Source: Actinomycetes bacterium (GTDB lineage: Bacteria; Actinomycetota; Thermoleophilia; Gaiellales; F1-60-MAGs149). From it: 64,000 bases of DNA. Within the stretch, counting starts at the first letter, position 1, and each line of letters begins with the position of its first letter. The stretch lies in contig JANYCN010000066.1 in assembly GCA_025360225.1 (NCBI GenBank), positions 1-64,000 on the forward strand, read 5' to 3'. The translations under genes and the position numbers were made by a program. Shown in pieces: positions 59,608 through 64,000 of this stretch. The notes beneath the pieces were generated by a model that saw only the letters and a program-made list of their open reading frames with translations, did not search any database and was not told the origin of the DNA.

Positions 59608-60667
59608 CCGTCTCGTAGTCGAACTCGTAGCCGAAGGCGCGCGGGCCGGCCGTCTCGATCCCCCGCGCCGTCCGCCAGATCGGGTCGCACGGGAACGCGA
59701 TCACTGCCACCCGTTGCCCGTACCGCACGTGCTCGGTCGCGATCGCGTCCGCCGTGACGGCGTCGATCACGCAGATCAGGTCGGGGACGCTCGCACGCAC
59801 GCGGCCGTCCTCGAACGCCACCAGGTTCTCGTTCTGGATCTCGAGCCGGAGGGCCCGGCCGACATCGACGCCGACCCCCTCGACGACGACGCTGCCGCGC
59901 GCGAAGCCGCCGGACGTCGTGCGCTCGACGTCGACCACCTTCCCCTCCAGCAGGCGGAACGCACCGACCGTCTCGCAGAGCGTCGCGACCGGCTCACGCG
60001 AGCCGATCACGGCGCGCCCGATCGCGATCGCGCGGCTCACGGAGCCGACGATCACGGCGCCGCGCGCCTCGCCGACGGTCATCACGTAGTCCGCCATCGC
60101 CGCGCTTCCGCCGAACGCGACCGTCACGGCGCGTGCGACCGCCTCCGCCCAGGCGCCGGAGACGACCTGCAGGGTCACGACCGATCCGCGCTCGTCCGTG
60201 AGCACGATCAGCTCGGGGTGGTGGCCGGCGACGTGCTGCGCGACCTGGTGCACCTCCGGGAACGCGCGGCCCATCGAGTCGGCGTCCAGCAGCGGCAGCC
60301 CGAGGCGCGCCGCCCAGGCGACGGGCAGGAGCCCGTTCGAGCCACCGATCTCGGACGACATCACGGCGACGGCCGTCTTCCCGGTGAGCCGCTCGAGGTG
60401 GTGGCGGAAGCGGATCGCCTCACCGCCGTTCGGGATCTTCTCGACCGCGATCGTCGGCGCCCCGATCATCCCGAGCGGCAGGAGCAGGCCGTCGTCGGGC
60501 AGCTCGTCCAGCGTCACGACGCGCACCGGGCCGTGGTCGCCGATCGCCTGACGGGCGATCAGCGAGCCCGTGTAGACCTCGCCGCCGCCGCCCGTGCCAA
60601 GGATCGCGCAGCCGCGCGCGAGGGCCGAGATCGTCGCGGCGTCGACCAGGCGGATGCGGTCGCTCAC
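59582..60667 (-). CDS. DUF917-family protein
   Basis: A 361-residue protein of the DUF917 family, often found beside HyuA/HyuB-like genes; one group is linked to thiohydantoin desulfuration. Seen: GCAILGTGGGGEVYTGSLIA at residue 19, TAVAVMSSEIGGSNGLLPV, LLDADSMGRAFPEV, and PDLICVIDAVTADAI near the end. Its role is unproven; position between HyuB and HyuA suggests a chaperone-like or accessory catalytic subunit of that enzyme. Confidence 0.85.
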   Translation of the reverse strand: MSDRIRLVDAATISALARGCAILGTGGGGEVYTGSLIARQAIGDHGPVRVVTLDELPDDGLLLPLGMIGAPTIAVEKIPNGGEAIRFRHHLERLTGKTAVAVMSSEIGGSNGLLPVAWAARLGLPLLDADSMGRAFPEVHQVAQHVAGHHPELIVLTDERGSVVTLQVVSGAWAEAVARAVTVAFGGSAAMADYVMTVGEARGAVIVGSVSRAIAIGRAVIGSREPVATLCETVGAFRLLEGKVVDVERTTSGGFARGSVVVEGVGVDVGRALRLEIQNENLVAFEDGRVRASVPDLICVIDAVTADAIATEHVRYGQRVAVIAFPCDPIWRTARGIETAGPRAFGYEFDYETVEALVAAG

Positions 60668-62397
60668 GAGGCGCCGTCCCGGAAGGCATGGGGGTAGCTG
60701 GCACGCGCGGCCGCCTCGCTGAGGTACCCGTTGCGCACGTCCGCGTGGACGGCGGCGACGTTGCGCTGCGCGGGATCGCCGTAGCCGCCGCCGCCGCCGG
60801 TGCGCAGCGTGAGCGTCGCGTTGCGGGGAACGAGGAGGCGCGTGGCCTTCCCGAACGGGCTGCCCGGGCCGTCGCCGAGGTCAAGCTCGACCCCGTTCGG
60901 ACGGGCCGCCAGCCCACCCTCGAGACCCCACGGTGCGTTGCGCGTCCGCTCCAGCGCGGAGGTCAGCCACGCGTCCTCCCGCAGCCGGAACACGACGTCG
61001 AGCCCGAGCCCGCCGCGATGGCGGCCGGCGCCGCAGGAGTCCTGCGCGAGCTCGAGGCGCTCGATGATCCACGGGTTGCGCGCCTCCCACACCTCGGCCG
61101 GCGCGATCCGCGTCGAGGCCTCGGAGATGTGGATCAGCGCCGAGGCGCCGTCGCCACGCGCGTGTCCGCCCTGGCCTACGGGGTGCGGCGACCCGTCCGT
61201 CCACACCTCCCCCGTTGCCTCGCGCTCGCCCCACCACACCAGGGCGCAGATGTCACCGCCGGAGCAGGCCGGGACGGCGCCGATCATTGCGTGCGAGACG
61301 GCCTGGTAGATCGCCTCCATCGCCTGATCGCCGGCCCACCCGTACAGGAAGCAGGGAGCCGGGTGGAGCGGATGAAACAGCGTGCCCGGGCGCGTCACGA
61401 CCTCGACGGCACGGAAGAAGCCCTCGTTCGGGGCCTCGCCACCGCCCGCAAGCATCGCGATCGCGACCCTGCTTGCGGACACGGTCGATGGCTGCGGGCA
61501 GTTGATCGGACCGCGCTGCTGAGCCGGCGCGTCCGCGTAGTCGATCCGCACCGTCGACCCGTCGACCGTGACCGCCACGTCGAACGGCACGCGGTCGTCG
61601 TCGACGCCGTTCGAGTCCATCTCGCCGTGGCCGACGTAGCGCCCGTCCGGGAGCGCGGCGAAGAAGCTGCGGACGGTCGCCTCGCCATGGTCGTAGATGC
61701 GGGCCACGCACGAGCGGAACTCGCCGATCCCGTGCCGGCGAACGATCCGCGTCAGCGCCGCCGCGCCCGCCCGTACGCCCACGACCGTCGCACTGATGTC
61801 GCCCGCGACGGCGCCCGGAACGCGCGAGTTCGCGATCGCGATCCGGAACAGGTCGTCGACGCGCTCCCCGCGGCGGTAGAGCTTGACGCCCGGGAAGATC
61901 GTGCCCTCCTGGAACACGTCGACCGTGTCCGTGGAGTACGGATCCTTCCCGCCGATGTCGAGCCAGTGCGCCTTGATCGCGGCGTACCCGACGATCTCGC
62001 GATCGACGAACACGGGCATCACCATCGCGACGTCCTGCGGGTGCGACCCGGTGCCGTACGGGACGTTGTAGAGGATGATGTCGCCGTCGTCGAGCGCGGC
62101 CGTGCCGCCGACGGCGTCGACGGCAGCGCGGACGCAGAAGCTCATCGTTCCCATGAAGGTGGGCAGGCTCGGGGCCTGTGCGAGCAGGCAGACGTCGGCG
62201 TCGTAGAGCGCGGCCGCGAAGTCAAGGACCTCGTAGATCACCGGCGAGAACGCCGTCCGCACGAGCGCACGCTTCATCTGGTCGGCCGCTGCGTTCAAGC
62301 CCTGGCGCACGATCTCCGTTGTCACGGGGTCGGCGTCGACGAGCCCGGTCGCGCCGCCCTGGCCGCACCGGAAGACGACCGGCTCGTACGTGATCAC
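60664..62397 (-). CDS. Hydantoinase/oxoprolinase B-family subunit
   Basis: The HyuB-type subunit, 577 residues. It starts with GTG overlapping the HyuA copy 1 stop by four bases; an open frame upstream is shadow. Seen: DPVTTEIVRQGLNAAADQMK, the metal/active-site segments YNVPYGTGSHPQDVAMVMPV, KAHWLDIGGKDPYSTDT, and the C-terminal glycine-rich LTLRTGGGGGYGDPAQRN. With HyuA it would hydrolyse a cyclic imide, hydantoin or oxoproline using ATP, or carboxylate acetone or acetophenone in related systems. Confidence 0.9.
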   Translation of the reverse strand: MITYEPVVFRCGQGGATGLVDADPVTTEIVRQGLNAAADQMKRALVRTAFSPVIYEVLDFAAALYDADVCLLAQAPSLPTFMGTMSFCVRAAVDAVGGTAALDDGDIILYNVPYGTGSHPQDVAMVMPVFVDREIVGYAAIKAHWLDIGGKDPYSTDTVDVFQEGTIFPGVKLYRRGERVDDLFRIAIANSRVPGAVAGDISATVVGVRAGAAALTRIVRRHGIGEFRSCVARIYDHGEATVRSFFAALPDGRYVGHGEMDSNGVDDDRVPFDVAVTVDGSTVRIDYADAPAQQRGPINCPQPSTVSASRVAIAMLAGGGEAPNEGFFRAVEVVTRPGTLFHPLHPAPCFLYGWAGDQAMEAIYQAVSHAMIGAVPACSGGDICALVWWGEREATGEVWTDGSPHPVGQGGHARGDGASALIHISEASTRIAPAEVWEARNPWIIERLELAQDSCGAGRHRGGLGLDVVFRLREDAWLTSALERTRNAPWGLEGGLAARPNGVELDLGDGPGSPFGKATRLLVPRNATLTLRTGGGGGYGDPAQRNVAAVHADVRNGYLSEAAARASYPHAFRDGAS

Positions 62398-64000
62398 GAT
62401 CCGACCCGCTCGATCAGCAGCGACCCGGACGGGTCGCAGGTGGCGCGATATCCGGCGTCGAGGTAGGTGGTCGTCGTCAGCTCGGCGATGATCGCCGGAC
62501 CCGCGAGGGTCATCCCGACCGCGATCGAGGCGCGCTCGACGGCGGCGAAGGCGAGCTCGCGACCCTCCGTGAACGACCAGGCCGTGACGCTCCTGCTCGC
62601 TCCGCCCGCTACGGGGACCGGCGACGCCGGAGCCTGCGCCGCGCGCGTTGGAAGCGGCTCGACGACAACGGCGCGGACGGTCACGACCTCGACTGCCTCG
62701 TCGATGCGGATCGCAAAGGTGCGCTCGTAGCACTCCTCGAACAGCGCGTGCAGCGCGGCGGCGGTGACCGAGACGACGCCGTCGTCGTTCGGGACGGGGA
62801 CGGTGAGCGTGTGCTCCTGACCCAGGTAGCGCAAGTCGGCGTGCACCTCGCGCCGCCGCGCGGAGAAGGTCGCCGTGGCACGACCGTCGAGCTCGCGGTG
62901 CAGCTCGCTCGCGAGCGCTCCGACCGTTGCGACGCCGGCCTCGTCGAGGCGCACGATGCGCGTGCGGGACGTCGCCTGGCGCAGATCGGCGCCGAGAAGC
63001 CCCCATGCCGAGAAGTTGCCGGCGTGCGGCGGAACGACGATCCGCGTGACGTCGAGCTCGTCGGCGAGCAGCGTCGCGAACAGCGGGCCTGCGCCGCCGA
63101 ACGCGACGAGGGCGGCGCCGCGCGGGTCGAGGCCCTGCTCGATCGTGATTCCCCGGATCGCCCCGGCCATGCTCGCAGCGGCGATCCGGAGCACGCCGCG
63201 CGCGACGGCGTCGGCGCCGTCGAGGCCGAGCGGCGCGGCCAGCGGAGCGAGGGCGGCCCGCGCGCGCTCGAGGTCAAGCGTCACGCCGCCGGCGATCGCG
63301 ACCGGCGGGAGCATCCCGAGCGCCACCGCTGCGTCGGTCACGGTCGGCTCGCTGCCCCCCTTCCCGTAGCACGCCGGCCCGGGGATCGCCCCTGCGCTGC
63401 GCGGCCCGACCCGGAGCAGCCCTCCTCCGTCGACGAACGCGATCGACCCGCCGCCGGCACCGATCGAGCGCACGTCCACCCACGGCGTCTGGATCGGGAG
63501 CCCGACGACGCTGCCCTGGTAGAGGACCGGCACCTCGCCGTCAACGATCACGCACGTGTCGAAGCTCGTGCCGCCGACGTCGGCCCCGATCGCCATCTCG
63601 AGCCCGAGCGCGCGTGCGATCGCCGCGGTCGCGTCTGCACCGGCGACCGGGCCCGAAAGGACCGTCTCGAACGGGCGCGCCGCTGCCTGCGCGAACGTCA
63701 TCGATCCGCCGCCCGAGCGCGTGATCAGCGGGTCTCCGAGGAACCCGCGCGTCGCGAGGGTCGATGCGAGCCGCTCCAGGTACGGCCCCATCCGCCTCCG
63801 CACGAAGGCGTCGACGACGGTCGTCGTCGTGCGCTCGTACTCCCGGTACTCCCCCGACACCCGGTGGGACAACGAGATCGCCCCCGTGAAGCCCCCGGCC
63901 CTCAGGATCCTCTCGGCCTCGAGCTCGTGAGCCGGGTTCGCGTAGGCGTGCAGGAACGCGATCGCGACGGCATTCACGCCCTCCTCGGTGAACCGTCGCG
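62394..64000 (-). CDS. Hydantoinase/oxoprolinase A-family subunit, copy 1 (5' end outside window)
   Basis: The frame runs off the right edge; about 535 residues are visible and the N-terminal ATP motif is missing. Seen: SLSHRVSGEYREYERTTTTV, LSGPVAGADATAAIARALGL, GADVGGTSFDTCVIVDGEVP, GSIAFVDGGGLLRVGPRSAG, and GRAT-type C-terminal beta domain. This is the full-length HyuA type. With the HyuB gene directly after it, it is probably the catalytic pair, and copy 2 is a divergent extra. Confidence 0.9.
   Translation of the reverse strand, partial: RRFTEEGVNAVAIAFLHAYANPAHELEAERILRAGGFTGAISLSHRVSGEYREYERTTTTVVDAFVRRRMGPYLERLASTLATRGFLGDPLITRSGGGSMTFAQAAARPFETVLSGPVAGADATAAIARALGLEMAIGADVGGTSFDTCVIVDGEVPVLYQGSVVGLPIQTPWVDVRSIGAGGGSIAFVDGGGLLRVGPRSAGAIPGPACYGKGGSEPTVTDAAVALGMLPPVAIAGGVTLDLERARAALAPLAAPLGLDGADAVARGVLRIAAASMAGAIRGITIEQGLDPRGAALVAFGGAGPLFATLLADELDVTRIVVPPHAGNFSAWGLLGADLRQATSRTRIVRLDEAGVATVGALASELHRELDGRATATFSARRREVHADLRYLGQEHTLTVPVPNDDGVVSVTAAALHALFEECYERTFAIRIDEAVEVVTVRAVVVEPLPTRAAQAPASPVPVAGGASRSVTAWSFTEGRELAFAAVERASIAVGMTLAGPAIIAELTTTTYLDAGYRATCDPSGSLLIERVGS

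Noticed and set aside
1-64000. CRISPR array, prophage, integron or conjugative element
   Set aside because: No evenly spaced direct repeats, no integrase, capsid, terminase, relaxase or cas-like proteins were found.
59582-64000. Acetone or acetophenone carboxylase instead of hydantoinase
   Set aside because: HyuA/HyuB-like subunits are shared by both enzyme types, but the gamma subunit of acetone carboxylase is absent and DUF917 plus a peptide-type importer fit cyclic amide use better. Not fully excluded.

Overview
The window is one contiguous piece of a GC-rich, gene-dense bacterial chromosome, with no sign of phage or plasmid functions. GC-rich codon use, many GTG/TTG starts, frequent 1-4 base stop/start overlaps, a likely F420-type flavin oxidoreductase and many apparently leaderless genes (a TANNNT-like hexamer 6-7 bases before the start codon) suggest an Actinomycetota member, perhaps a deep-branching class such as Thermoleophilia. 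That placement is inference; no rRNA or single-copy phylogenetic marker beyond ileS is present.

Region by region. 1-16 kb holds glnA, a tRNA-Leu(CAA), glycerate kinase coupled to a large glycine-rich exported protein, a CocE-type esterase, a DapA-family aldolase, an isoleucyl-tRNA synthetase with altered active-site signatures, a large secreted Asp-box protein, a MarR regulator and a PLP-dependent dehydratase. 16.7-30.8 kb is a complete 14-gene nuoA-N operon (respiratory complex I) on the minus strand. 31-44 kb holds housekeeping and redox genes: a 5-formyl-THF cyclo-ligase-like protein, an IscA/HesB protein, RraA-like and aminotransferase genes, ferredoxin-NADP reductase, two short-chain dehydrogenase/epimerase proteins, a regulator that joins an XRE helix-turn-helix to a J-domain-like HPD segment, an M20 peptidase, a DtxR regulator, an LLM oxidoreductase facing an alpha/beta hydrolase, and a two-component system facing a COG4705-like membrane protein.

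44-64 kb looks like a catabolic island for small N-containing compounds: a proline-racemase-family enzyme with a Ser/Cys pair, a rhodanese, two RidA paralogues (about 88% identical), an MttB-family methyltransferase without pyrrolysine, an amidase, a GMC oxidoreductase with its small subunit, and a nine-gene minus-strand operon. That operon joins two HyuA-type subunits, one HyuB-type subunit and a DUF917 protein to a five-gene peptide/opine-type ABC transporter. A plausible reading is uptake followed by ring opening, demethylation, oxidation and imine detoxification of a cyclic or N-methylated amide or amino acid; the substrate cannot be read from sequence.

Two features cross these regions. 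First, a family of short intergenic elements with terminal inverted repeats (core TGGTCTGATTGTCA) lies at gene 3' ends; some copies supply stop or start codons to neighbours, and two carry a pair of strong hairpins. Second, there are several degraded genes: a VOC fragment, an NrtR-type regulator, a LuxR tail, an SDR and a Phd/YefM antitoxin, the last three within 5 kb inside the island. This points to local gene turnover.
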